From positions 1-61,492 of the forward strand of contig DAOUFG010000067.1 of NCBI GenBank assembly GCA_034430115.1: a stretch of DNA of 61,492 bases, in the 5' to 3' direction. The notes beneath the pieces were generated by a model that was not told where the DNA came from, made no database searches, and saw nothing but the letters and a program-made list of their open reading frames with translations. Origin of the DNA: CAIXPS01 sp034430115 (GTDB lineage: Bacteria; Chloroflexota; Anaerolineae; J036; Brachytrichaceae). Positions 51,601 through 58,933 of this stretch are shown here, one piece after another; the first letter of the stretch is position 1, and every line of letters begins with the position of its first letter. Made by a program: the position numbers and the translations under genes.

Positions 51601-53343
51601 AAGGAGGAGTACGAAGGGCTCTCCATCACGCCGCTGGGCATCGACCCGGAATACTGCCCGCATGATCTGTTGGCCGCCGCACGCGAGGATGCTGACCGTA
51701 TGCTGACGTTAGGTGAGCAGTATGGCTATCGCAACGCGCAGGTCACTGTGATCGCGCCAACTGGAACTATCGGGTTGCTAATGGATTGCGACACGACCGG
51801 CATCGAACCCGACTTCGCGTTGGTGAAGTTTAAGAAGCTGGCCGGGGGCGGTTACTTCAAGATCATCAACCAGTCGTTGCCGCCGGCGCTGCGCCGCTTG
51901 GGCTACAGCGACGCGGAGATCGAAGACATCGTGCTCTATGCCAAGGGCAGCGGTTCGCTGGTGGGCTGCCCGCACGTGAACGCGCAGACGTTGAAGAACA
52001 AACACTTCAACGACGACGTGCTTTCGAAGATCGAACAGATGTTGCCCGGCGCATTCGAAATCCAGTTTGTGTTCAACAAGTGGACCCTCGGCGAGGACTT
52101 CTGCAAACGCGAGTTGGGCTTCTCCGACGCGCAACTGAACGACCCGAAGTTCAACATCTTGCAGGCGCTTGGGTTTACCAAGGCGCAAATCCAGGCAGCC
52201 AATGACTACGTGTGCGGCACGATGACGATTGAAGGCGCACCGCATTTGAAGCCCGAACACTATGCCGTGTTCGATTGTGCCAATAAGTGCGGCAAATATG
52301 GCAAGCGCTACATCGCCGTGAACGCGCACATCTACATGATGGCCGTGGCGCAGCCGTTCCTCTCGGGCGCTATCTCGAAGACGATCAACTTGCCCGCCGA
52401 AGCGACTGTGGACGACGTGGAGAACGCCTACATCCTTTCGTGGCAGGTGGGCACCAAGGCGAACGCGCTATACCGCGATGGGTCGAAGCTGTCACAGCCG
52501 TTGAACACGGGCAGTGACGACGAAGATTCGTCCGAAGGGACAAGCGCGGAAAGCATTCAGGCATCCGACGAATCCGCGGCGGTGAAAGTGGTGGAGCGCG
52601 TGGTGGTGCGCTACCTGGCCCGCCGGCGCCGCCTGCCGAACAAGCGCTATGGCTACACTCAAAAGGCAAAGGTTGCCGGACACAACGTCTACCTGCGCAC
52701 GGGTGAATATCCCGACGGCTCGCTGGGCGAGATATTCATCGACATGAGCAAAGAGGGAGCAGGTTTCCGCAGTTTGATGAACTGCTTCGCCATCGCCGTT
52801 TCACTGGGCTTGCAGCACGGCGTGCCACTGGACGAATTCACCGATGCGTTCGTGTTCACCAAGTTTGAGCCCAGCGGGATGGTGATGGGCAACGACCACA
52901 TCAAGATGGCCAGCTCGGTCATCGACTACATCTTCCGCGAACTGGCTATCAACTACCTGGGCCGCGCCGACCTGGCGCACGGCGACGACCACCGTGCCGA
53001 GTTGGCGCCTGAGCCGGAGTATGAAAGCGAGGAAGTGTATACCGAAGACATGGGGGTGGAGCCGGTGGTGACGCCTTCTAAGGAGATGGTCCCTTCGCAC
53101 AATGGCCATAATGGTCACAACGGTCACACTGATTCGGCGCCTGTGCAAATGGTCGCCGCCAGTGCGCCGGAGGCTGCTGCAAAACCCACGGCGAACAATA
53201 TGACGGATGTGGAAAATGCGCGCCAGGCGAGGCTGAAAGGCTATGAGGGTGACCCTTGCCCGGAGTGTGGCTCGTGGACACTGGTGCGTAATGGCACCTG
53301 CCTGAAGTGCGAGACGTGCGGCGGCACCACGGGCTGCTCATAA
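48640..53343 (+). CDS. nrdJ: adenosylcobalamin-dependent ribonucleotide reductase (class II) with intein
   Basis: A 1567-residue precursor; ATG 48640 has AAGGAG at 5 nt. Removing the intein (residues 477-840) leaves about 1203 residues. NrdJ reduces ribonucleotides using a B12-derived radical. Seen in the exteins are KYGSGTGSNFSNIRG, GGTTRRAAKMVILD, the active-site segment SNP/CSEY split by the intein (Cys841 predicted to be the thiyl radical site, Glu843 its partner), ATDT-like loop APTGTIGLLMDCDTTGIEPDF, and DANK-type C-terminal part. An acidic Ser-rich linker (about 1290-1320), a TSCPD-like domain (HNVYLRTGEYPDGSLGEIFID), an HNGHNGHNGH tract and a C-terminal zinc ribbon (CPECG...CLKCETCGG) follow. 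It needs no oxygen, so DNA precursors can be made in air or without it. Confidence 0.95.
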   Translation: MKVSRRFTQANKGPYESIEFAKRSSVIRNPDGSTVFEMRDIDVPAQWSQVAVDILAQKYFRKAGVPEQTRRVAEEGIPGWMQRNTYVEGTKFTGERDSRQVFHRLAGCWTYWGLKYKYFDSEEDARAFYDEICYMLARQMAAPNSPQWFNTGLNWAYGITGPSQGHYFIDPVSHEMTRASDAYTHPTPHACFIQSITDDLVNEGGIMDLWVREARIFKYGSGTGSNFSNIRGEGEPLSGGGKSSGLMSFLKIGDRAAGAIKSGGTTRRAAKMVILDMDHPDIERFIDWKVVEEQKVAAIVAGSKANNKYLNMVMRACHSSTDPAVKYDRKRNKALAQAISAARNAYIPNNYIERVIQLAEQGYTSVEFPEYDTDWNSEAYTTVSGQNSNNSVRVTNGFMQAVLNGDDWNLYWRTEKEKARKANRQPKPSKTLNARDLMKQISYAAWSSADPGMQFHTTINEWHTCPADGPINASNPCVTGDTLIATADGLMRIDALLDRETRILGADGRLHNVQPAFSTGIKPVYRLRTHAGYELKLTGDHRVFTANRGDVPACELTKDDRVVLSRPLLGAVTLDERLAEFIGLLVGDGCLMGEQEVALVTLAPEELAVAERMEAGLSEYKTAHALDGRQMRHTGVHQPQATLRIGTAARCVVDEAKRYAVLNEGSEHKRFTDAVYTLDRDALAAVLRGLFTADGTVANYGDKSQYVSLDSTSLKLLQQVQTLLLAFGIKSKLYRDRRVADQQVALLPDGNDGVREYPVLQLHSLRISRTSRVAFEQAIGFVSGSAKSQQLSALNRAVGTCSDRLEDRVVSLEYLGELPVYDLTEPETQHFVANGLVVHNCSEYNFLDDTACNLASLNLLTFYDEATGKFDIAAYRHAARLWTIVLEISVLMAQFPSQNIARLSYEFRTLGLGYANLGTLLMVQGIPYDSPEGRAISGALTAIMHCSAYATSAELARELGPFPGYERNKASMLRVIRNHHRAAYNVPKEEYEGLSITPLGIDPEYCPHDLLAAAREDADRMLTLGEQYGYRNAQVTVIAPTGTIGLLMDCDTTGIEPDFALVKFKKLAGGGYFKIINQSLPPALRRLGYSDAEIEDIVLYAKGSGSLVGCPHVNAQTLKNKHFNDDVLSKIEQMLPGAFEIQFVFNKWTLGEDFCKRELGFSDAQLNDPKFNILQALGFTKAQIQAANDYVCGTMTIEGAPHLKPEHYAVFDCANKCGKYGKRYIAVNAHIYMMAVAQPFLSGAISKTINLPAEATVDDVENAYILSWQVGTKANALYRDGSKLSQPLNTGSDDEDSSEGTSAESIQASDESAAVKVVERVVVRYLARRRRLPNKRYGYTQKAKVAGHNVYLRTGEYPDGSLGEIFIDMSKEGAGFRSLMNCFAIAVSLGLQHGVPLDEFTDAFVFTKFEPSGMVMGNDHIKMASSVIDYIFRELAINYLGRADLAHGDDHRAELAPEPEYESEEVYTEDMGVEPVVTPSKEMVPSHNGHNGHNGHTDSAPVQMVAASAPEAAAKPTANNMTDVENARQARLKGYEGDPCPECGSWTLVRNGTCLKCETCGGTTGCS
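50068..51159 (+). mobile_element. in-frame intein with LAGLIDADG homing endonuclease (nrdJ)
   Basis: A 364-residue intein from Cys1 (CVTGDTLIATADG, block A) to HN at the end (GLVVHN), followed by Cys+1. Block B shows LTGDHRVFT with the conserved His. Two LAGLIDADG motifs, FIGLLVGDGCL and LRGLFTADGTV, retain the catalytic acidic residues. Block F has RVVSLEYLGELPVYDL. All splicing residues look intact, so it should excise itself. The boundary lies inside the catalytic NxCxE motif: the host protein reads NP before and CSEY after the intein. Confidence 0.93.
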
Positions 53344-53348
53344 CGAGG

Positions 53349-53372
53349 GCTTGAGATTAGGGATCAGCGATT
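53349..53372. repeat. partial copy of the GAGATTAGGGAT repeat after nrdJ
   Basis: TTGAGATTAGGGATCAGCGATTG follows the nrdJ stop after a few bases and matches one arm of the repeats after lysK and after the aldo/keto reductase gene. It abuts a terminator. Confidence 0.4.
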
Positions 53373-53373
53373 G

Positions 53374-53412
53374 CCGCTGGGGATTGTATGCAATCCCCAG
53401 CGGTTTCATTTT
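53374..53412 (+). terminator. intrinsic terminator after nrdJ
   Basis: CCGCTGGGGATTG (53374-53386) pairs perfectly with CAATCCCCAGCGG (53391-53403), followed by TTTCATTTTT. It ends the nrdR-nrdJ transcript. Confidence 0.92.
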
Positions 53413-53508
53413 TCACGGCGCTGGAATGGGTATAGAATCAGCCCCTCACCAACATCTCGGTCTCTTGTCCGAATCGGCCTTTCACAATTCTTAAATCTCA
53501 AAACGATC

Positions 53509-54648
53509 ATGTCACTTATTGACCAAGACTTGCCCTGGCTGACGACCGAGGCGCGGAATGATCCGGATACCGCGCAACAGATCATAGAAGCGTTCGCCGG
53601 ACGCGTGCAAACGTTGCAACGCCAGACGGATGAATTGCGCGCCGAAAATGCGATGCTGAAGCGCAACGGCGGGCAGCAAGCTTCCGGCGAACAATTGCAG
53701 CGCCTGAAGACGCACCTGCACGACCTGCGCCAGTTAGCGACGCGGCGCGGGCTGGACCAGGACGTCCTCTCGCTGCTCACTTTTTCGGGGGTGGGCGTGC
53801 AGTTGCCCGCTCCGGTGCCCATGGAGCAGACGCTTTCGTTGCTCACGCCGCCGGATGAGCCGATCGGCATGCACAAGCCGCTCTACCTGGCGCATGGCAC
53901 CTGGTTTGGTTCGCTGCTGGCCATCACGTCGGCGCTGCGTATGTCGCTCGTGAATGGGATCGCGCTTCCCGTGAGCGACAACCTGGACTGGCGTGACGCG
54001 CAACCTGCGACCAGCCTGGGCCTGGCGCGCGCCGAGCGCGTGGAGGCGATTCTGCCGGTGGACGAGCTGCGCCCGCCGCGCGATATATTGATCGTCTCGC
54101 GCCAGGGATGGGTGCGAGCGATTTCGTGGGCACATGCCGAAATGCTGTCCTATTCCACGCAGGCGATGACTTTGCCCGGCGCGGGGGATACACCCGTCTG
54201 GTTGGGCGAATATGACACGCACGCCGACCTGCTCATCCTGACGCGCAACGGCCGCTGGACGCGCTTCCCGCTGTCATTGGTGCCTTCGCTGGGCTGCGCG
54301 GGGATTACGCTGGAGAGCGATGACGACGTCGTATCGGCGGTCGTCATTGGCAAGCGTGAGGCGGTGGTGTGGTTCATAGGGGTGGATGGCGCCATTTTTG
54401 CCGTGGCCTCCAGCGGGCTGGAGCCGCATAAGAAGCCGAACGCGAAGGCTGCGCCGCTCACGCGCCGCTTTGCGGGCCTGGCTTGCTACGGCGTCACCAC
54501 GAAGAAGACCGAGCTGGCGGTCCTGCTTTCCAACCAGGGTGACTTGCACGTGGTGAGCATGCGCGGGCTGCCCATCGCGGCGAAGCCGGCGGACATCCAG
54601 CCGCTCAACGTGTCGAATCAGCGTCTCATCGCCGCGACGTTGCTATGA
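53509..54648 (+). CDS. stand-alone protein with GyrA C-terminal-like beta-propeller repeats
   Basis: About 379 residues from ATG 53509; the open frame upstream runs through the terminator and is rejected. The N-terminal part (about 20-85) is a coiled coil. From about residue 185 there are repeats such as DILIVSRQGWVRAISW, DLLILTRNGRWTRFPLSLV with GITLESDDDVVSAVV, and ELAVLLSNQGDLHVVSM, the blade pattern of the GyrA/ParC C-terminal propeller that wraps DNA. No topoisomerase catalytic domain is encoded here. It may bind DNA or may be a remote relative with another role. Confidence 0.5.
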   Translation: MSLIDQDLPWLTTEARNDPDTAQQIIEAFAGRVQTLQRQTDELRAENAMLKRNGGQQASGEQLQRLKTHLHDLRQLATRRGLDQDVLSLLTFSGVGVQLPAPVPMEQTLSLLTPPDEPIGMHKPLYLAHGTWFGSLLAITSALRMSLVNGIALPVSDNLDWRDAQPATSLGLARAERVEAILPVDELRPPRDILIVSRQGWVRAISWAHAEMLSYSTQAMTLPGAGDTPVWLGEYDTHADLLILTRNGRWTRFPLSLVPSLGCAGITLESDDDVVSAVVIGKREAVVWFIGVDGAIFAVASSGLEPHKKPNAKAAPLTRRFAGLACYGVTTKKTELAVLLSNQGDLHVVSMRGLPIAAKPADIQPLNVSNQRLIAATLL

Positions 54649-54705
54649 TCTCGCCATGTCTCAACCCTTTCATGGGGGAGGGGGGAGATGCTCGGAGTAT
54701 GTACC

Positions 54706-56085
54706 ATGTATCTAGGACTTGACTTTGGTACGACGAATACCGTCGCGGCAATCCTGGGCGCGGACGGCACGCCACAGGTGCTCCCGTTGGACCCCGTCAC
54801 GCCGGAGACGGGCGTGTTACGCACATTACTTTATGTGGAGCGTGACGGCACGTTTCACTGTGGCAGTGAGGCGGTTCAATTGCACCGCACGCAGAATGTG
54901 GGACGCATGCCGCGCTTTGCGAAGGCGTGGGTGGGCGTCATCGACATCGAGATCGGTGATGCAGTGGTGAAAGGCTACAACATCCCAGGCGGCGCGATGA
55001 CCGTAGAAGTGTTTACTGACGTAGATGCCGATGCGCCGGGCCGTTTGCTGCATTCGCTCAAGGGCCCGCTGGCGACGGACTACCCCGGCACGAAGCTCTT
55101 CGGGCACGAATACGCGTTGGAGGAACTCATTGCCGAGTTTCTATCGCGCGTGCGCCGGCAGGTGAAAGAGGTCACCGGCCAGGAGGTCGAGGTAGCCACC
55201 TTTGGCCGGCCGGTAAACTTTGCCGGGGCGGCCAATGAAGCCGATAATGCGCGGGCTGAAAAGCGCTTGCACAAGGCGGCTGAGCTGGCCGGGTTCAAAC
55301 AAGTCACGTTTGAACTGGAGCCGATTGCCGCCGGGCTTGCCTTTGGGGTGCAGCACGAAGTGCGCCCCGGCAGTCACGCGCTGGTATTTGATTTCGGCGG
55401 CGGGACGTTGGACGTGGCCATATTGCGCATGCAGCCCGATGGCTCGCAACGCGTGCTGGCCACCGGCGGTGTGGGCATCGCGGGCGATCATTTCGACCAG
55501 GCCATCTTCCGGCGTGCCGTGCTGCCCTGGTTGGGCGCGGGCGTGCGCTGGGGGGCGCAACGATTGGAGATGCCCGGCCATCTGCTCGATGCCCTGGGCG
55601 ATTGGCAGGATGTGTTGACGTTATGGAACTCACACACCCTGGCGTTCTTGCGCCAGTTACAGTCGAACTGCTCGAACCCATTGCGCGTGATGGCGCTGGA
55701 AGACTTCATCTTTAAAGGATATGCCTTCGACCTGTATGAGCAGGTGGAACAATCGAAGGTGACGCTCTCGGACGTGCGTTTTGCGGCAGTAAATTTTGAC
55801 GCAGAGGCGATTTCTATCTGGCAGCCATTGACACGATCACAGTTTGAGAGTTATATTGCTCAGGATGGACGTGCGATTCGCGAAATGGTGACACAGACGC
55901 TCGCACGTGCCGGCATACACGCGAGCGATGTCGATTATGTGATTCGCACTGGCGGCTCGTCGTCAATCCCCTATTTCGTGGAGATGTTAGGCGGCATGTT
56001 TGGGCACGAGAAGATCATTGAATCGGATCGCTTCACCAGTGTGGCGAGCGGGCTGGCCGTGCGCGCCGCGCAATTTCAATCCTGA
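54706..56085 (+). CDS. Hsp70-family (YegD-like) ATPase
   Basis: About 459 residues from ATG 54706, with GGAG at 9 nt; ATG 54688 is also possible. It starts MYLGLDFGTTNTVAAI, the Hsp70 phosphate loop, with VFDFGGGTLDVAIL and IRTGGSSSIPYFVEML as the second phosphate and adenosine motifs. It is a short Hsp70 without the normal substrate-binding domain and lid, as in E. coli YegD. YegD-type clients are not well defined. It lies alone after the GyrA-propeller-like gene. Confidence 0.85.
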   Translation: MYLGLDFGTTNTVAAILGADGTPQVLPLDPVTPETGVLRTLLYVERDGTFHCGSEAVQLHRTQNVGRMPRFAKAWVGVIDIEIGDAVVKGYNIPGGAMTVEVFTDVDADAPGRLLHSLKGPLATDYPGTKLFGHEYALEELIAEFLSRVRRQVKEVTGQEVEVATFGRPVNFAGAANEADNARAEKRLHKAAELAGFKQVTFELEPIAAGLAFGVQHEVRPGSHALVFDFGGGTLDVAILRMQPDGSQRVLATGGVGIAGDHFDQAIFRRAVLPWLGAGVRWGAQRLEMPGHLLDALGDWQDVLTLWNSHTLAFLRQLQSNCSNPLRVMALEDFIFKGYAFDLYEQVEQSKVTLSDVRFAAVNFDAEAISIWQPLTRSQFESYIAQDGRAIREMVTQTLARAGIHASDVDYVIRTGGSSSIPYFVEMLGGMFGHEKIIESDRFTSVASGLAVRAAQFQS

Positions 56086-56161
56086 GCATGTATCATAGCA
56101 GTGAGTCGATTGGGTGAACAAGTAAACATTGCAAGACCGGAAAGCGCCGTATCATGCAGGC

Positions 56162-56515
56162 ATGAATGTCCAAAAAGCGCTCCCAGTCGTCACATCCATT
56201 CTCATCATTTTGCTAGTGGCATATTTGCGTGATCGTTCCAAGGTATTGGCGACGATTTTCGCGACGATGCCCATCAATATGCCACTCGCACTGTGGGTAT
56301 TGGTCAGCAGTGGGCCGGAAGATACGGCGCTGTTGGCAAACTACGTCCGTTCATTCATCATCGGGTTAATCCCAGCATTTATTTGGCTGGGTGTCGTATA
56401 TGTTTGCCTGCGCCTGGGTTGGAGTTTGCTGGGTTCCATTGGCGCGGGATACCTGGTCTGGGCGGTGCTCATCGCCGCGCTGCTGGCGCTGGGTATTTTG
56501 TCGGTTAGTAAGTAG
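56162..56515 (+). CDS. small membrane protein, possibly GlpM/DUF3147-like
   Basis: About 117 residues from ATG 56162; the frame is open from 56129. Four membrane helices cover nearly the whole protein. The order of segments, with IFATMPINMPLALW, a hydrophilic PEDTALL loop and IIGLIPAFIWLGVVYVCLRL, is reminiscent of GlpM or DUF3147 proteins, but I cannot confirm the family. Function unknown. It stands between the Hsp70-like and aldo/keto reductase genes in the same direction. Confidence 0.5.
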   Translation: MNVQKALPVVTSILIILLVAYLRDRSKVLATIFATMPINMPLALWVLVSSGPEDTALLANYVRSFIIGLIPAFIWLGVVYVCLRLGWSLLGSIGAGYLVWAVLIAALLALGILSVSK

Positions 56516-56589
56516 GCGATCGAGTTACGGTGGAATTGTTTTCAATACACGGTAATCCGTCGTACTTTTCATATAAGAAGGTTGGAATT

Positions 56590-57741
56590 ATGCAATATCG
56601 TCGTTTTGGTAAACTCGATTGGCAGGCATCGGCGCTCGGTTTTGGCTGTATGCGTTTGCCCATTCTCAACGGGGTCGCTGCAAATATCGACGAAAAAGAA
56701 GCCATTCGCATGTTGCACGCGGCTATCGATCAGGGTGTGAACTATATCGACACGGCGTATGGTTATCACGGTGGCAACAGTGAGCGGCTCGTTGGCAAGG
56801 CCTTGCAGGGCGGTTACCGCGAGCGCGTGCACCTGGCGAGCAAGTTGCCTTGTTGGCTGGTGAAGACTGCCGATGACTTTGACAGGCTGTTGAACGAGCA
56901 ACTGCAAAAGTTGCAGACGGATCACCTGGACTTCTATCTGTTGCATGCCCTGGATGCCGGCCGTTGGCACATGATGCGCGACCTGGGTATCATCCCCTGG
57001 CTGGAAAAGGCCATCGCCAGCGGGCGCATTCGCCATGCCGGCTTCTCGTTCCACGATAAGTACGATGCTTTCAAGGAGATCGTCGACGCGTGGGATGGTT
57101 GGACGATGTGCCAGATCCAATACAACTACATGGACGTCCAAGAGCAGGCCGGCACCAAGGGCTTGCAATATGCCGCCTCCAAGGAGCTGGCTGTGGTCAT
57201 CATGGAGCCGCTGCGCGGCGGCAAGTTGGCTAACCCGCCGGAGAAGGTTCGCCACGTGTGGGATAACGCGACGCAGCAGCGCGCGCCGGTGGATTGGGCC
57301 TTGCAATGGCTGTGGAATCAGCCGGAGGTATCGGTCGTGCTCAGTGGCATGAGCACGATGCAGCAGGTACAAGAAAACATCGCCAGCGCCTCTACCTCGG
57401 CAGTGAATCAGATCAACGCGCAGGACCTGGCGCTGATCGACCGGGCACGCGAAGCCTACCAGGGGCTCAGCCCGATCCCTTGCACCAAGTGCGAGTACTG
57501 CATGCCGTGCCCAAGCGGGTTGAACATCCCCAACATGTTTGAAATCTTCAACCATGCCGTGATGTACGACGCGTTTGAGGAAGGCCGCTTCCGCTACGAG
57601 CACCTGCGCCCGGAGGAGCGTGCGAACAACTGCGCTAAGTGCTTGACCTGTGAAGGGTTGTGCCCGCAGCACATTGAAGTGTCCAGTTGGATGGAACGCA
57701 TCCATTCCGTGTTGGGCGAGAAACAGCCTTACATGGCATGA
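56590..57741 (+). CDS. aldo/keto reductase with C-terminal iron-sulfur cluster domain
   Basis: 383 residues from ATG 56590 (MQYRRFGKLDWQASALGFGCMRLP). The N-terminal 270 residues are an AKR TIM barrel with YIDTAYGYHGGNSERLVGKAL (catalytic Asp and Tyr) and SKLPCWLVKT (Lys). The C-terminal extension has CTKCEYCMPCPSGLNIP and CAKCLTCEGLCPQHI, two ferredoxin-like Cys motifs that fit one or two 4Fe-4S clusters. This fusion is common in anaerobes and facultative bacteria; its substrate is unknown. The stop is followed at once by a palindromic repeat. Confidence 0.9.
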   Translation: MQYRRFGKLDWQASALGFGCMRLPILNGVAANIDEKEAIRMLHAAIDQGVNYIDTAYGYHGGNSERLVGKALQGGYRERVHLASKLPCWLVKTADDFDRLLNEQLQKLQTDHLDFYLLHALDAGRWHMMRDLGIIPWLEKAIASGRIRHAGFSFHDKYDAFKEIVDAWDGWTMCQIQYNYMDVQEQAGTKGLQYAASKELAVVIMEPLRGGKLANPPEKVRHVWDNATQQRAPVDWALQWLWNQPEVSVVLSGMSTMQQVQENIASASTSAVNQINAQDLALIDRAREAYQGLSPIPCTKCEYCMPCPSGLNIPNMFEIFNHAVMYDAFEEGRFRYEHLRPEERANNCAKCLTCEGLCPQHIEVSSWMERIHSVLGEKQPYMA

Positions 57742-58072
57742 CATTGGAGATTGGCGACTAGAGATTCACCACGGACGACACGGATTTCACGGGAGATGGG
57801 TTTACCAAATCAGTGTCATCTGTGAAATCCGTGGTTGATTTCGTATATTCAGGAAAGCTCGGCACTGTATCCCGTCCCCATCTTTCACTCTTCACATTCC
57901 ATCCACTCGTCTCCAATCCCCCAATCTCTAATCTCTATTCCCATGCCATTACGGTAAAATGAGCGCCTGCCGCAAGGATGCGGATAAATCCTTATTGATT
58001 GCTGGGGCTTAATACAAAAACCATGCCCCATTCTGCCCGAAAGAAGGGCAGTGTGCCAGGAATGGAGGATCC
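57742..58072. other. gene-free region between aldo/keto reductase and trxA
   Basis: Most of this 331-bp gap is taken up by a nested palindromic repeat (57744-57940). The last 130 bp should hold the trxA promoter; GGTAAAATGAG near 57953 could be a -10 region but no good -35 stands at the right distance. Confidence 0.5.
57744..57940. repeat. nested palindromic repeat element
   Basis: The outer arms are TTGGAGATTGGCGACTAGAG and the inverse of CCAATCTCTAATCTCTATT. The inner arms are CCACGGACGACACGGATTTC and the inverse of GTCATCTGTGAAATCCGTGG. The element begins 2 bp after the aldo/keto reductase stop. Its outer arms match those after lysK. Confidence 0.6.
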
Positions 58073-58399
58073 ATGTCGAAACCAATAGTCGTAACGGATG
58101 CATCGTTTCAAGCCGACGTTGAACAGTCGAATGGTGTGGTGCTGGTAGATTTCTGGGCGACCTGGTGTGGCCCATGCAAAATGATCGCGCCAATCGTCGA
58201 GCAAATCGCCAGCGAGAACGAAGGCAAGATCACGGTCGGTAAGTTGGATGTGGATACCAATGGACAGACCGCGATGAAGTATGGCGTGATGAGTATTCCC
58301 ACGTTGATTCTCTTTAAGAACGGCCAGCCTGTGGAACGCCTGGTAGGGTACCAGCCCAAAGAGCGCCTGATGGCGAAGATTAAGCCGCATTTGAACTGA
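58073..58399 (+). CDS. trxA: thioredoxin
   Basis: 108 residues, standard length, with ATG preceded by GGAGG. The redox motif is WATWCGPCKM, the cis-proline lies in MSIPTLILF, and VVLVDFWA forms the first core strand. It reduces disulfides in the cytoplasm; class II ribonucleotide reductase (nrdJ, 5 kb upstream) is a typical client. It is transcribed alone and ends near a terminator. Confidence 0.96.
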   Translation: MSKPIVVTDASFQADVEQSNGVVLVDFWATWCGPCKMIAPIVEQIASENEGKITVGKLDVDTNGQTAMKYGVMSIPTLILFKNGQPVERLVGYQPKERLMAKIKPHLN

Positions 58400-58486
58400 T
58401 CTGCGCCTGATGAGTTGAAGTCGTCACGCCGCCGAAACCTCAAATGCGCCGCCGGGCGGCGAGAAAGACAAAATCGTAAATGAAAT

Positions 58487-58535
58487 GTGCCCTCTTTTGT
58501 AGGTTTTTGCCAGCAAGAGGGCACTTTGCGTTTTT
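58487..58535 (+). terminator. intrinsic terminator after trxA
   Basis: GTGCCCTCTT (58487-58496) pairs with AAGAGGGCAC (58515-58524), followed by TTTGCGTTTTT. Confidence 0.82.
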
Positions 58536-58656
58536 CAGTGGCGGGGAGGCGAGCATTGGTAACGTATACGGCGTGTCTACCGCTAGATGTGCATAAGTGT
58601 AGCGAATCATGTTCGCAATAGGCAATATAAATAAAAGCGCTTGTGATAGATATAAC

Positions 58657-58685
58657 TTGACAATATTTGCGGCGCTATTGATAAT
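58657..58685 (+). promoter_or_regulatory. sigma-70 promoter of the ABC transporter operon
   Basis: Perfect TTGACA (58657-58662), a 17-bp spacer, GATAAT (58680-58685). The predicted start is near 58692, so the leader is about 240 nt. Confidence 0.75.
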
Positions 58686-58933
58686 AAACGCTATTGGCGC
58701 ATTGGCTATCTATGTATGCCCGCGATGGTGCATTAGCCATGACAAACTCTGCAGGAGGGTTTGACGCGATTCTTTCTCGTTCGATAGCAATGTGCTGGCG
58801 CTATTGGCGAGCCTTCGACTAAGGAGGTGCTTCACCAGGAATAATAACTTCCATGTCCCGTTCTTCGAAGCACGGCAACTTACCCAAGTGAATCATGCTT
58901 GGAGTCTTTGTATCATTTTAGGAGGAAGAAGTC

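Larger units (their letters stand above)
58400..58933. other. long intergenic region with terminator and ABC operon leader
   Basis: 534 bp. It holds a GC hairpin near 58448, the terminator at 58487-58535, the promoter at 58657-58685 and a leader of about 240 nt before the ABC binding protein. The leader has repeated CGCTATTG words (58673, 58689, 58799), a short ORF at 58790-58822 and a second perfect AAGGAGGTG at 58821-58829. Confidence 0.55.

Noticed and set aside
53371..53508. Upstream extension of the GyrA-propeller-like gene
   Set aside because: The extra 46 codons read through the nrdJ terminator hairpin and show no conserved character, so ATG 53509 was chosen.
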